Source: a virus
Strand: one strand, 5' to 3'
Length of the DNA: 42,486 nucleotides
IMG/VR virus record: IMGVR_UViG_3300019768_000009
Location: 1-42,486 of that record
Of this stretch, positions 1 to 7,803 are shown one piece after another. Every line of letters starts with the position of its first letter. Position 1 is the first letter of the stretch. The notes beneath the pieces are model-generated. The model searched no databases. It saw nothing but the letters and a program-made list of their open reading frames with translations, and had not been told where the DNA came from. A program made the position numbers and the translations under genes.

Positions 1-192
1 ACTTTTATTAACATTAGCACTTATGATATTACCACTCTGGTCTTTAGTAGTAGTACCTATAGTGTCTACATCACTTATCTTACCAGTACGATCTTGTACA
101 AGTTCTATAGGGAAGATGTCGACAGCGACTTCATCTTCCACAATATCTTTAGCTACTATCCCGATACTATATATTGTAAGCTGACTTCCCAT
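1..192 (-). CDS. Hypothetical protein, N-terminal part only (runs off the window)
   Basis: An open frame on the minus strand starts with ATG at 192 and stays open to base 1, so only the first 64 residues are visible. The protein begins MGSQLTIYSIGIVAKDIVED and continues as a threonine-, isoleucine- and aspartate-rich segment of beta-strand character. A good ribosome binding site (AAGGAA) lies just upstream of the ATG, and the start is only 18 bases downstream of the DNA polymerase stop, so the two are probably co-transcribed. The short alternation of hydrophobic and polar residues is common in virion structural proteins, but no family can be recognised from this fragment. Confidence 0.7.
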   Translation of the reverse strand, partial: MGSQLTIYSIGIVAKDIVEDEVAVDIFPIELVQDRTGKISDVDTIGTTTKDQSGNIISANVNKS

Positions 193-210
193 GTATTTCC
201 TTCTTATATT

Positions 211-2526
211 TTAATAACCCATCTCAGAGTATATCCTACCAGGTTTTCGATAGAATCCCAATGCCTCAAATGCAGTGTACGCTATATTGAGACTATCAGT
301 AACGATTCTTTTACTATCAATAAACTTAATTATCTCTTCTGGTATACCACTACCACTCACAATAGATAAGGGTGGTCTGAATGTTCCCATAGCCTCTCTC
401 TTATATTTCTTAATGAAATCACTAAGTTTACTCTTAACATCTTCGTCTTCTATACTATCAACAAATTCTCTTAACCTCTTTTTAGACTTGATGATAGTTG
501 GTATCTTAATAACCATATATGTAGGTTCTCCAGGAGAACCATACTTTCCTTCAAATACTTCATGCCATAATATGTGGTTGAGATAAGGTGATTTCGTAGG
601 TATATCTTTATACGATTTCTTATCTTTTATCTTATCTTTACGATAGATAGATATATCACCACTTTTAATAGATTTTAATATACTCCTTTCCATATCAGCT
701 ATCTGTGTTACATAGCTATGTAGCTTAATCTTATTACCGTTAGATACATGTTCGTTAATATCTGTTAACATCTTATGCACACGGTCTACTATACTCTGGT
801 CCATAGCTGAAGCGATAAGGTGTACTCCCTTTAACTCTAACTCTGGTTTATCAAAGATATTACCTTCTTGTGATAAGGTATTAGCAAAGTAGTGTTTACT
901 AACATTAGTGGCTGTGAATACTGTCCAGAAGAACTCATTCTTCATCTTCAATAACTCTACTCTATCTGCATCAACATTCATGTTCCTTGCGAATATCTTT
1001 AAGTGGTGGTCTATAACTTGTGTATTGATAGTCATAGCTGCAGCTGATAAAGCGATAGCTTCAGCTGTGAATTTAATATGACCAAAGTACCACTCCACCC
1101 ATTTATCATAGCTACCACATGTACTATCTGTATCTGATAATACAATAGAATCCCTCATCATATCTTTAATATAACTTACACCTGGCGGCATGATATCAGT
1201 TGTGAAGAAACACCTAAAGAGTAATCTATACTTGTAGAGTATCTTCATAACATGTTTAGTAGTAGATGCTAACACACACAGTAGTTTCTCAGGATTAGTA
1301 TCTTTGTTATGTAACTTATTGAAATTCTTATCATCTACTTTACCGCCCGAGTAAATTATCTTGTGTTTTATATGTATCAGATACTCTTTAAATGTTTTAA
1401 CGGTACCATCTCGATACTCTTTTGATATAAGGAATTTTCCTTCTAAGTCAATTAACTCCTGTAACTCTTTATAGTTAATATTCTTACCCTTAATATCGTT
1501 CATACAGATATGGTGTGTTAAGTTGTTAATACCCTCAGCAGCATTATTAAGGTCACTAAGGTAGTTAGTACTACCGTGTTCACATCTTCTTGACATGTTA
1601 TATAGTAACTTCTTAACAAAATCATTATTGTATTTCTTCATATGCCATAAATCATTAACATACATGATAGCAGCTAACTCATACCCCTCTAGAGTAGATA
1701 GGTACTGTAACATATCTTTATCCCAATTAACATCACTCCAGTACCATCTAGAGCTATATTTTATCATGTCTAATACCTCTTGAGGTGTAGGTATATATAA
1801 ACTATATTTATGGATAGTATTAGTCACAGTGTTCTTCTTAATATTAGTAACAATCGCAACTACATAGTTAAGAGTTATGTCACTATTACGGAACTGTTTA
1901 TTACCAGCTATGACCGATTCTGTAACAGCGTTACCTATACTAGCAACAGACCTAGTTATACTAGTTAGTGTATAGTGCGCACTAGGATTATATAATATAG
2001 TCGATTTTGATGCGTAAGCGCCCGATAACGAGTTGTTGAATATTTTACGTACCTTTTGTAAGGTATTGTAATATAAGCTCTTAGAGGTGTCTCCTAGCTG
2101 TTTATAACTGAATGCTTTCTTCTTGTCACTAGAACGCTTAGCTATATTGATGGCTAAGAAGTCAGCATGTATACTTTTCTTCTTACTAGGGTGTATATAA
2201 CTAGTACCAGATGGAACTAGAACTTCACCTGCTTGAACAACTCCTTCTAAATAATTTGTTAAGTGGTCTTCCTTAACTTCCATATCACCTCGGTCGTTCC
2301 TACAGTTATATTTAACTACAGGATTAGTTATCTTTCCTTCCCTCTTTTGTGTAGTTAAAATCTCTTTAACTAATGTATTAGCATGTTCAGAAGTAATACC
2401 ATGTTTACCACTTAAATACTTTGTAGCTTGTCTAATATATTCCTCTACAGGATTTAAGTTAATATTATATTCACTCGGCGACCGTTTGAATATTTCGTTT
2501 CCTGTTAGATCGTCCGAAGTTACCAT
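211..2526 (-). CDS. B-family DNA polymerase, palm/thumb part (no exonuclease domain seen)
   Basis: This 771-residue protein most likely carries the polymerising activity of the phage replicase. Two B-family signatures are visible: a motif B-like stretch at about residues 157-172 (KIFNNSLSGAYA, matching K-x3-NS-x-x-G) and motif C, LSDTDST, with the two catalytic aspartates at about 465 and 467. The known family normally has a 3'-5' exonuclease domain and a motif A (SLYPS type) well upstream of motif B. Here only about 155 residues precede motif B and I see neither, so the N-terminal half is either encoded elsewhere or strongly diverged. The start at 2526 has a ribosome binding site (AAGGGTAG). 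A terminator hairpin separates it from the upstream cassette, so it probably has its own promoter in 2527-2603. It is followed by the partial gene at 1-192. Confidence 0.8.
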   Translation of the reverse strand: MVTSDDLTGNEIFKRSPSEYNINLNPVEEYIRQATKYLSGKHGITSEHANTLVKEILTTQKREGKITNPVVKYNCRNDRGDMEVKEDHLTNYLEGVVQAGEVLVPSGTSYIHPSKKKSIHADFLAINIAKRSSDKKKAFSYKQLGDTSKSLYYNTLQKVRKIFNNSLSGAYASKSTILYNPSAHYTLTSITRSVASIGNAVTESVIAGNKQFRNSDITLNYVVAIVTNIKKNTVTNTIHKYSLYIPTPQEVLDMIKYSSRWYWSDVNWDKDMLQYLSTLEGYELAAIMYVNDLWHMKKYNNDFVKKLLYNMSRRCEHGSTNYLSDLNNAAEGINNLTHHICMNDIKGKNINYKELQELIDLEGKFLISKEYRDGTVKTFKEYLIHIKHKIIYSGGKVDDKNFNKLHNKDTNPEKLLCVLASTTKHVMKILYKYRLLFRCFFTTDIMPPGVSYIKDMMRDSIVLSDTDSTCGSYDKWVEWYFGHIKFTAEAIALSAAAMTINTQVIDHHLKIFARNMNVDADRVELLKMKNEFFWTVFTATNVSKHYFANTLSQEGNIFDKPELELKGVHLIASAMDQSIVDRVHKMLTDINEHVSNGNKIKLHSYVTQIADMERSILKSIKSGDISIYRKDKIKDKKSYKDIPTKSPYLNHILWHEVFEGKYGSPGEPTYMVIKIPTIIKSKKRLREFVDSIEDEDVKSKLSDFIKKYKREAMGTFRPPLSIVSGSGIPEEIIKFIDSKRIVTDSLNIAYTAFEALGFYRKPGRIYSEMGY

Positions 2527-2603
2527 AATCTACCCTTATATTTATTAAAGTTTCTTTCTATTATATCTATATCAAAAAATTAATCCCTCTGTAAATAAAA
2601 TAC
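2527..2603 (-). promoter_or_regulatory. Probable promoter region of the DNA polymerase gene
   Basis: The 77 bases between the terminator hairpin and the polymerase start are very AT-rich. On the minus strand they contain TTTTGATATAGATATAATA (about 2551-2569), which closely resembles TTTTGATAGAGATAATATAA found about 25 bases upstream of the UvsX-like gene at 21663-21682. Sharing by two replication/recombination genes suggests a phage promoter element. This is inference from two sites only. Confidence 0.35.
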
Positions 2604-2633
2604 TATAGTTCTAGGTGTACACCTAGAACTATA
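2604..2633 (-). terminator. Terminator hairpin at the end of the small-protein cassette
   Basis: A perfect 30-base palindrome (arms TATAGTTCTAGGT and its complement around GTAC) lies immediately after the stop codon of the gene at 2636-3022. On the minus strand it is followed by a T-rich stretch (GTATTTTATTT). Its position at the end of a run of minus-strand genes and before the polymerase gene fits a transcription terminator. Confidence 0.75.
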
Positions 2634-2635
2634 TT

Positions 2636-3022
2636 TTATAGCGTTTTTATATCTATATTCCCATAACCTAGTTCTAGTAAAGCATTCCTCAATATAACTA
2701 TATCGCTATCTTTAGCTTGGTAGACAGTTATACCTAGGTTAACAGTATTGACTTTAGTAATACTATAAGAGTCTATATATTCATAAGCGAGTAAGATTTT
2801 CCTACCATCAACATCTAATAATACATATTTTAAATCTTCGACCCCAGGAAGTGCAGGTACAATACCGATAACCTCCTGGTGTAGTGTGTGTATATCACGA
2901 TACTTAATCGCTTCTTCAGCAGTCATAATGCCTATAACTTTCACATTACTAAAATTAGCACCTAGTAGAGTCGGTGCTAGTGTAGAGAAGTCATAACTTT
3001 GATTCAATTCCATTTTCATCAT
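2636..3022 (-). CDS. Hypothetical protein (last gene of the small-protein cassette)
   Basis: This 128-residue protein was not recognised. It is mostly alternating beta-strand and short helix in character: several valine/isoleucine-rich strands such as KVIGIMTAEEA and IVILRNALLELGYG, and no membrane segment. Three in-frame ATGs lie close together (3022, 3019, 3013) behind a strong AAGGAG site. The spacing favours 3019 slightly over 3022, changing the product by one residue. It is the last of seven consecutive minus-strand genes and is followed directly by a hairpin terminator. By context it is probably a late, virion-associated or assembly protein, but that is inference only. Confidence 0.75.
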   Translation of the reverse strand: MMKMELNQSYDFSTLAPTLLGANFSNVKVIGIMTAEEAIKYRDIHTLHQEVIGIVPALPGVEDLKYVLLDVDGRKILLAYEYIDSYSITKVNTVNLGITVYQAKDSDIVILRNALLELGYGNIDIKTL

Positions 3023-3042
3023 TTTCTCCTTAATATTAACAT

Positions 3043-3480
3043 CTAAGTAATCTCCAGAATGATACGGTATGTATTAGCTTTGACTACCATATAATCTTTA
3101 CTGTATACATCATAGTATACCATTAAATCTAATAGTTCGAATGGCGCGTGTTTAATCACAGCTACTAACTCAGCTAATACCATATCATTAGTCATATCAG
3201 GTATACCGCTAGCTATCTCTTCTACAGAAGTATCTAAATCAACTATTATACTACTACATCTCTCTAACCACTCTTCTTCAGTTACCCTATCAGTATCCCC
3301 TACTGACTCTTCTCTAATAGGTCTGTTAACAGTATTTATACCTAAGTCTATTAAAGTTTGTGTTAACTCTAACACCAACCTTTCATCTGTATCTTCTGCA
3401 TCAAGATTCAGTACTTCTATCAGTCGAGCTATCAGAGTAGATTGTGGTAGGATAACTGTGTATGTTGAGTTATGATTCAT
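3043..3480 (-). CDS. Hypothetical protein, overlapping its upstream neighbour
   Basis: A 145-residue acidic protein, mostly predicted helical, rich in leucine, glutamate and aspartate (for example LNLDAEDTDERLVLELTQTL), ending in a beta-like tail (YMVVKANTYRIILEIT). The frame is open to a TTG at 3489, but the ATG at 3480 is the likelier start. It overlaps the last 11 bases of the upstream gene (3470-3766), which suggests translational coupling. No known family is recognised. Its layout, a helical body followed by a short C-terminal beta segment, resembles its neighbours in this cassette. Confidence 0.75.
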   Translation of the reverse strand: MNHNSTYTVILPQSTLIARLIEVLNLDAEDTDERLVLELTQTLIDLGINTVNRPIREESVGDTDRVTEEEWLERCSSIIVDLDTSVEEIASGIPDMTNDMVLAELVAVIKHAPFELLDLMVYYDVYSKDYMVVKANTYRIILEIT

Positions 3481-3766
3481 AAGTGACAATATGTTTCAAT
3501 ACTGGATATGTTCCTGACATGGTAGTCTCCCAATAACTAATAATAGCTTCACTAACCCAATGACTCAATAGTTTATCTACTAACTGTTGATAGAATAAAG
3601 GTGTGTTAGGACCTAATTCTACTTTACTATGGGATAAGTGTGAACCAGCACATAACTTTTGAAACGCTGCTATACCTTCATTTATACTATACTTCTCACT
3701 AGTCTTTAACGATGTTAAGTACATATGAAACTCTTGGGTCAGATCTACAGTCTTAGTCTTTAACAT
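3470..3766 (-). CDS. Hypothetical small helical protein
   Basis: A 98-residue protein with mainly helical character and no recognisable motif. It starts at an ATG behind a strong AGGAG ribosome binding site. Its end overlaps the start of the next gene, and it ends in a beta-like segment (TYPVLKHIVTYES). It sits mid-way in the seven-gene minus-strand cassette (5810 down to 2636). No function can be assigned. The short length and tight packing are typical of small virion or assembly proteins. Confidence 0.7.
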   Translation of the reverse strand: MLKTKTVDLTQEFHMYLTSLKTSEKYSINEGIAAFQKLCAGSHLSHSKVELGPNTPLFYQQLVDKLLSHWVSEAIISYWETTMSGTYPVLKHIVTYES

Positions 3767-3784
3767 TACTCCATCTCCTTTACT

Positions 3785-4135
3785 TTAAAAGTATCTATAT
3801 TCTAAAATAATATTACCGTTATTTTGTATATATTTACTATATTCGATATTACTCACTACAGGAGTAGGTATGTAATATAATATAGTCATCTCTATTACAC
3901 CAATACAATATAGTATATGGTTATTATATGTTAGTTCATCACATATAACACTATCCTTATTCTTCTTTAAGAAATCTGCTATGTACGCCTCCATGAGCCG
4001 AACAGGATCTTTATCAGCGTTCGGAGTCTTGCTGTAAAACTCCAACAACTTCAACTCGACCTCTTGACCAGGGACAAGGACCCCTGTCAACTTTTTGAAA
4101 TTAGTCATATCGAGACCGATAGTATTATATACCAT
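3785..4135 (-). CDS. Hypothetical protein, TAATG-coupled to the upstream gene
   Basis: A 116-residue protein: an N-terminal part around LTGVLVPGQEVELKLLEFY, a helical middle and a C-terminal beta-hairpin-like end (NIILEYRYF). Its ATG shares one base with the TAA stop of the upstream gene (TAATG), a classic arrangement for translational coupling, so the two products may be needed together. Base composition at the 5' end (about 3990-4090) is visibly less AT-rich than in its neighbours. No family is recognised. Confidence 0.72.
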   Translation of the reverse strand: MVYNTIGLDMTNFKKLTGVLVPGQEVELKLLEFYSKTPNADKDPVRLMEAYIADFLKKNKDSVICDELTYNNHILYCIGVIEMTILYYIPTPVVSNIEYSKYIQNNGNIILEYRYF

Positions 4136-4710
4136 TAAGTGCCATGTGTATAAACAGTTGGTTTCTTAGCATAGATTACTGCTTTACAAGTTATATTGAA
4201 TACCCTAGGCGTAGTATAGTCACTATAGATTTGGTCTTTGATAATAATATCGAACTCATTAACTTCGTAGAAGTAATCCCATGACCCTATTCTACTAGTC
4301 GGGTTAGGTACGATGTATTTGGTTATTTCAGACTGCAAGATATTCTGAATTTGTTTTATTAAATCAACTACTAACTCTTGAGCTTTGTTAATGTTAATGA
4401 TACGGCTAGTGATATTGAACTTATCTAAAATAACATATTGAATATGTTCTAATAACTCTAATGTACTTCTGTTATCTCTATCCCCCATAGTTATCTCTGT
4501 TAATAGATATTTATATAAATAGTGCAATATCAGTTCTGGATACTCACCATCGAATTCTAGTGTTTTCAGTAGCTGTGCTACTTTAGTATAAGTAACACAT
4601 AGGTTATCTAAACTAAGCATTATAGCACCTGTTTTATATTCTGCTAAATCTAAATTATTACCTATACTCTTATTCCAATGTTCAGTGAATTCAGTAATTT
4701 CTATACGCAT
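4135..4710 (-). CDS. Hypothetical protein of the small-protein cassette
   Basis: A 191-residue protein with a long helical N-terminal two-thirds (for example TYTKVAQLLKTLEFDG and ELVVDLIKQIQNILQSE) and a C-terminal beta region ending near CKAVIYAKKPTVYTHGT. Upstream of the ATG the leader is purine-rich, with an unusual run of eleven A residues on the coding strand (4723-4733). The stop codon overlaps the start of the next gene. No known family is recognised. The helix-then-beta layout matches other cassette members and may reflect a shared fold. Confidence 0.75.
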   Translation of the reverse strand: MRIEITEFTEHWNKSIGNNLDLAEYKTGAIMLSLDNLCVTYTKVAQLLKTLEFDGEYPELILHYLYKYLLTEITMGDRDNRSTLELLEHIQYVILDKFNITSRIININKAQELVVDLIKQIQNILQSEITKYIVPNPTSRIGSWDYFYEVNEFDIIIKDQIYSDYTTPRVFNITCKAVIYAKKPTVYTHGT

Positions 4711-4740
4711 TTTATCTCTTTCTTTTTTTTTTTAATTTTA

Positions 4741-5349
4741 TTAAATGTTAAGGTTACTCATTCTTTGTACTTCTAAATAGTCACAATACTCACTAAATCT
4801 AACAGCTCTGATATCTCCATGGTTATGTATTATTACTCTATCTCTTGTTGTATCAAATTGAAACAGATACCCTGGAAACCTACAAGTGTGTTTTATAACT
4901 TTAGTCTTGATACGATCGACTATATTTAAGATAGAGTTAATATCTATCGTGTGACCTTTTATACACGGTAAGTAATTCAATACTATATCAATATCTTCGA
5001 TATAGCTATCGATGTAACTTATTCCACCTAATGGTATTAACGGATTTTTTATAAATAAATGTTCGTCATCTTTATTAGACTGACATATCTCAGATTGCAA
5101 TATCGCTATTACCATTTCTATTGATAGAAATGGGTGGAATGGCGTGTTACTTACATTGCCTTGATTATTATACATTTCTATCTTTGCTAACGATTCTAAT
5201 GGAAACCTGAACCCTTTAGCATATACGCAATCCTTTATGAGGTGTATATCAGGAATATATTTCATAAATAACTTATCTAACATAACTAACTCATTCTCGA
5301 TGTCTTCTAATGCGATACTCGGGTGTTTCACATTAATCACTTGTTTCAT
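4741..5349 (-). CDS. Hypothetical protein of the small-protein cassette
   Basis: A 202-residue protein, not recognised. The frame opens at a GTG (5355), but the ATG at 5349 is preferred because AAGGA lies seven bases upstream of it. The N-terminal half is helical (LEDIENELVMLDKLFMKY). The middle has a conserved-looking loop with PLIPLGGISYID, and the C-terminal part is beta-rich (GYLFQFDTTRDRVIIHNH). It is the second gene of the cassette, 17 bases downstream of its neighbour. Function unknown, possibly a virion or assembly component. Confidence 0.75.
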   Translation of the reverse strand: MKQVINVKHPSIALEDIENELVMLDKLFMKYIPDIHLIKDCVYAKGFRFPLESLAKIEMYNNQGNVSNTPFHPFLSIEMVIAILQSEICQSNKDDEHLFIKNPLIPLGGISYIDSYIEDIDIVLNYLPCIKGHTIDINSILNIVDRIKTKVIKHTCRFPGYLFQFDTTRDRVIIHNHGDIRAVRFSEYCDYLEVQRMSNLNI

Positions 5350-5366
5350 AGACACTTCCTTTAATA

Positions 5367-5810
5367 TTAACTAACCATTTTATCCCATAGCATGATTAAA
5401 GTCAGTGTGTTACCTCGAAATGATATAGAAACAGCTACATTGTCTCCATATTTAAAAATATGATAGTCTATTGAGTCTAAGCGTGGGTAGAAATACCCTA
5501 TTATAGTGTCTACATAACTATTGTACACACTACGACGATATTTAGGTAACTGATGGTCATTAGCTAATATATCTTTAAAGAGATATCCATTAGTTACAAC
5601 TACGCCATTATCGTTAAGCATCTTCCTAACACTTATAGAGATAAGTGACTGGATATGAGCTATTTCCGTATCGTCACTGTAATGGTTAGGTACTTCTCTA
5701 TCACACTCCCATTCGAACACATACTGTTTAATTGCAGTTATCACAACTTCAACATCTATAACCATCTTAAACATTCTGACACTTCGTGTAATATCTTGAG
5801 AATCACTCAT
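5367..5810 (-). CDS. Hypothetical protein, first gene of the small-protein cassette
   Basis: A 147-residue protein with a strong AGGAG ribosome binding site. It is helical up to about residue 110 (including VVITAIKQYVFEWECDRE) and ends in a beta-hairpin-like tail (NVAVSISFRGNTLTLIMLW). It is the promoter-proximal gene of the seven-gene minus-strand operon, downstream of the terminator at 5865-5905. No family is recognised. Confidence 0.75.
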   Translation of the reverse strand: MSDSQDITRSVRMFKMVIDVEVVITAIKQYVFEWECDREVPNHYSDDTEIAHIQSLISISVRKMLNDNGVVVTNGYLFKDILANDHQLPKYRRSVYNSYVDTIIGYFYPRLDSIDYHIFKYGDNVAVSISFRGNTLTLIMLWDKMVS

Positions 5811-5864
5811 ACTTCACTTCTCCTAACTTAACTATGTCTATGGTGGTATCATCAAACTCAAAGA

Positions 5865-5905
5865 CCATAAAAAAAAGTGATATAGCAGTTTTACCTGCTA
5901 TATCA
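5865..5905 (-). terminator. Rho-independent-type terminator after the tubulin-like gene
   Basis: On the minus strand a perfect 11-bp stem (TGATATAGCAG pairing with CTGCTATATCA, loop of six) lies just after the tubulin-like gene and is followed by C and a run of eight T residues. This is the most classical terminator in the window. It separates the GTPase/RNAP cluster from the small-protein cassette. Confidence 0.85.
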
Positions 5906-5912
5906 TTCTTAG

Positions 5913-7031
5913 TTATAAAACCAGTCCGTCATTATTCATAGTTCCAGCATCTGTTCCTAAACTATCACTCACAATACTTTTAGCTATAGTATTGAACTCA
6001 TTCAAGGTAGTACTCAATGCTCTATGTTCATCAGTTAACGCACCTGCAAAAGTTATTAGATGTACAACAGGTGGAAATAGTTTTCTATGTGTCACATGGC
6101 TACTGTGACCTTTCTTAGTATGTAACAGAATGAACCCAGTGTCAGTATCTAAGTTAGTATGCGTCTCTTTGTCAACATTTTTCTCTGGTGTGATTACAAT
6201 AGTGCGCGCGCCAGTTGGTGTGTAGCTTTTAGGTATGTTATCTTGAGGACGCCCAGCAAAAGTTTGGATACCATATAGACCAGGTTGTATTTTCAAACTA
6301 GCGTAGTCTACTTGGTTAAGGAAGTTCTGCATATCTTTATTATCGATAGAGTTTATACCAGCACTTAAAAACAGTAGAGTAGTTGTAATAGTGTTGTATA
6401 GTCTATCATTTATAATCTGTTCTGCGTTACACTTACTCTCTTCATCACTAAGATTGACATTGTTGTCATATATCATACATAACGCAGTTTTCGTATTGAC
6501 AGCTAAAGCATTGAATGTCTCAATAACCTTTATAGTATTACTAGTACTAATACTTGTAGAGCTATCACCTACACAGACACAAATACAAGGGATCTTCAAT
6601 GATAGTAACTTATTAACTATACCATACGCTGCTATGTTACCAGTCCCACCTGACGCAGAGAATATAACTAGATGGTACTCTCCAGTTACAGGTTCTTTGA
6701 TTCCTTTATTGTCTAAATATGAATGCATACTGCTTAATATGTCAGATGCATGCGTACTTCTCTCTCCGCCAGAACCATCTATCAATGGTGTATCGTGGTT
6801 CTTAGTTTCTATCTTCCAAAATTCGCCTTCTAAGATAGGAACATTAACACCTTTAATATTAGCTCTTGAAGTATCTATATAGTTATGTTCGATACTAGGT
6901 AACCCACCGCCTTGACCGTTATCACACACTTTCTTCATAACATCGATAGCTATATTAATACCACACCCACCGCAATAGTGAACATATACATTATTCTCTC
7001 GTTCTTCTGTTTTCTTCATCTGACTTTCCAT
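5913..7031 (-). CDS. FtsZ/tubulin-superfamily GTPase (phage tubulin, PhuZ-like)
   Basis: A 372-residue protein with the signature loops of the tubulin/FtsZ GTPases in the right order: T1 phosphate loop CGGCGIN (about 20-26), the glycine-rich T4 signature SASGGTGN (125-132), a helix-7 ND pair (208-209) and the T7 catalytic loop NQVDYASL (239-246), whose aspartate would complete the GTPase site of the next subunit. In phiKZ-like phages the related PhuZ forms filaments that centre the phage nucleus and carry capsids. That is known for the family and inferred here. The T4 loop ends G-N rather than the usual G-S-G or G-T-G. The protein is longer than PhuZ (about 315 residues), so a TubZ-like or new branch is possible. 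It shares a minus-strand cluster with a zinc-ribbon gene upstream and ends at a strong terminator. Confidence 0.85.
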   Translation of the reverse strand: MESQMKKTEERENNVYVHYCGGCGINIAIDVMKKVCDNGQGGGLPSIEHNYIDTSRANIKGVNVPILEGEFWKIETKNHDTPLIDGSGGERSTHASDILSSMHSYLDNKGIKEPVTGEYHLVIFSASGGTGNIAAYGIVNKLLSLKIPCICVCVGDSSTSISTSNTIKVIETFNALAVNTKTALCMIYDNNVNLSDEESKCNAEQIINDRLYNTITTTLLFLSAGINSIDNKDMQNFLNQVDYASLKIQPGLYGIQTFAGRPQDNIPKSYTPTGARTIVITPEKNVDKETHTNLDTDTGFILLHTKKGHSSHVTHRKLFPPVVHLITFAGALTDEHRALSTTLNEFNTIAKSIVSDSLGTDAGTMNNDGLVL

Positions 7032-7043
7032 GATTACCGACCT

Positions 7044-7295
7044 TTATTTATAGTTTTTTGTTTTTCTGAATTCATGACTACCACATTCACACCAAATTGG
7101 TCTTTGATTGTGTCGCACTATTTTTTTACAACTAGTACATTGGAACAACTTACGCTTCTTCTTAGAAGAGTATGTTCTACTTAGTGTCTTACTTTTAGAT
7201 TCTAGACACACCTCACAGAGTTTCTGTTTCTCGATTATCTCGTTAAGCGACTTAGCTATTGCCGCCGTCTTACATCTTTTACAGATATACTCCAT
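7044..7295 (-). CDS. Small zinc-ribbon protein
   Basis: An 83-residue basic protein with four cysteine pairs: CKRC near the N-terminus, CEVC at about 32, CTSC at about 53 and CEC near 69. This suggests two zinc-binding knuckles linked by a lysine/serine-rich stretch (SSKKKRKLFQC). Such ribbons usually bind nucleic acid or a protein partner, for example as transcription factors. A GGAGG site precedes the ATG. It ends 12 bases before the tubulin-like gene starts, so the two are probably co-expressed. Its nearness to the RNA polymerase beta' gene suggests a role in phage transcription, but this is only context. Confidence 0.8.
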   Translation of the reverse strand: MEYICKRCKTAAIAKSLNEIIEKQKLCEVCLESKSKTLSRTYSSKKKRKLFQCTSCKKIVRHNQRPIWCECGSHEFRKTKNYK

Positions 7296-7328
7296 ATTGA
7301 CTACCTCCGAGTCTAGTATTATTTTGAA

Positions 7329-7355
7329 ATAGGTAGGTTTATGCCATCTACCTAT
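7329..7355 (-). terminator. Weak hairpin after the HNH endonuclease gene
   Basis: An 8-bp perfect stem (ATAGGTAG with CTACCTAT, loop of eleven) lies in the 91-base gap between the HNH gene and the zinc-ribbon gene. On the minus strand it is followed by ATTTCAAAATAATAC, with no clear T-run. It could be a terminator for the RNAP/HNH transcript or an unrelated fold. Confidence 0.3.
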
Positions 7356-7386
7356 CTAAATGATATATGTGTAATATTTAACGATA

Positions 7387-7800
7387 TCACTTATTACTAT
7401 TCCATACTTTCTTATTAAGTACTTTAAACGAGTGTTGTATGTTCTCTTTATGACTCACCCACTCTAGATTAACTCTACGGTTATCATTACGATTACCATT
7501 CTTGTGATTGACCTCCTCTCTATTCTTGATAGTAGGTAGATATAGACTAGCAACTATACGGTGCGCTTGTATGTGCTTCTTCTTACGATGACTATTAGTT
7601 AAGACATACTCAACATAACCATCTCTAGTGATGAATGGTTTCATCTTATGACAAGATAAGAGACCAGTAGTCTTCTCTCTATCTGTTTTATCCATAAGGT
7701 ATACATTACCTTTATCATCAGCTAGGTATCTATTGTCGAATGTATAGTTTTTCATCTTAGATAGATTCTTCATTTTAGTTATTACTATTTTAACTTTCAT
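7387..7800 (-). CDS. HNH homing endonuclease (free-standing)
   Basis: A 137-residue protein with a clear HNH domain in its C-terminal half: AHRIVASLYLP, then VNHKNGNRNDNRRVNLEWV and SHKENIQHSF, matching the HNH_3 pattern of phage homing endonucleases. The N-terminal half (NRYLADDKGNVYLM and KPFITRDGYVEYVL) resembles the DNA-recognition part of these enzymes. It starts only three bases after the stop of the RNA polymerase beta' fragment, with no obvious ribosome binding site of its own. No group I intron core was found around it, so it looks like a stand-alone selfish gene inserted beside or at the end of the beta' gene. Confidence 0.9.
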   Translation of the reverse strand: MKVKIVITKMKNLSKMKNYTFDNRYLADDKGNVYLMDKTDREKTTGLLSCHKMKPFITRDGYVEYVLTNSHRKKKHIQAHRIVASLYLPTIKNREEVNHKNGNRNDNRRVNLEWVSHKENIQHSFKVLNKKVWNSNK

Positions 7801-7803
7801 ACT

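Noticed and set aside
3470-3489. A frameshift joining the genes at 3470-3766 and 3043-3480 into one
   Set aside because: Each has its own plausible start, the overlap is short and typical of coupled genes here, and neither looks like a half of a known protein.
5913-7031. Bacterial FtsZ from a host fragment
   Set aside because: All neighbours are phage genes, the T4 loop differs from bacterial FtsZ, and overall resemblance to FtsZ is confined to the GTP-binding loops.
7296-7386. A group I intron around the HNH endonuclease
   Set aside because: No P, R or S elements are seen near 7296-7800 and there is no continuing beta' exon downstream. The HNH gene is treated as free-standing.
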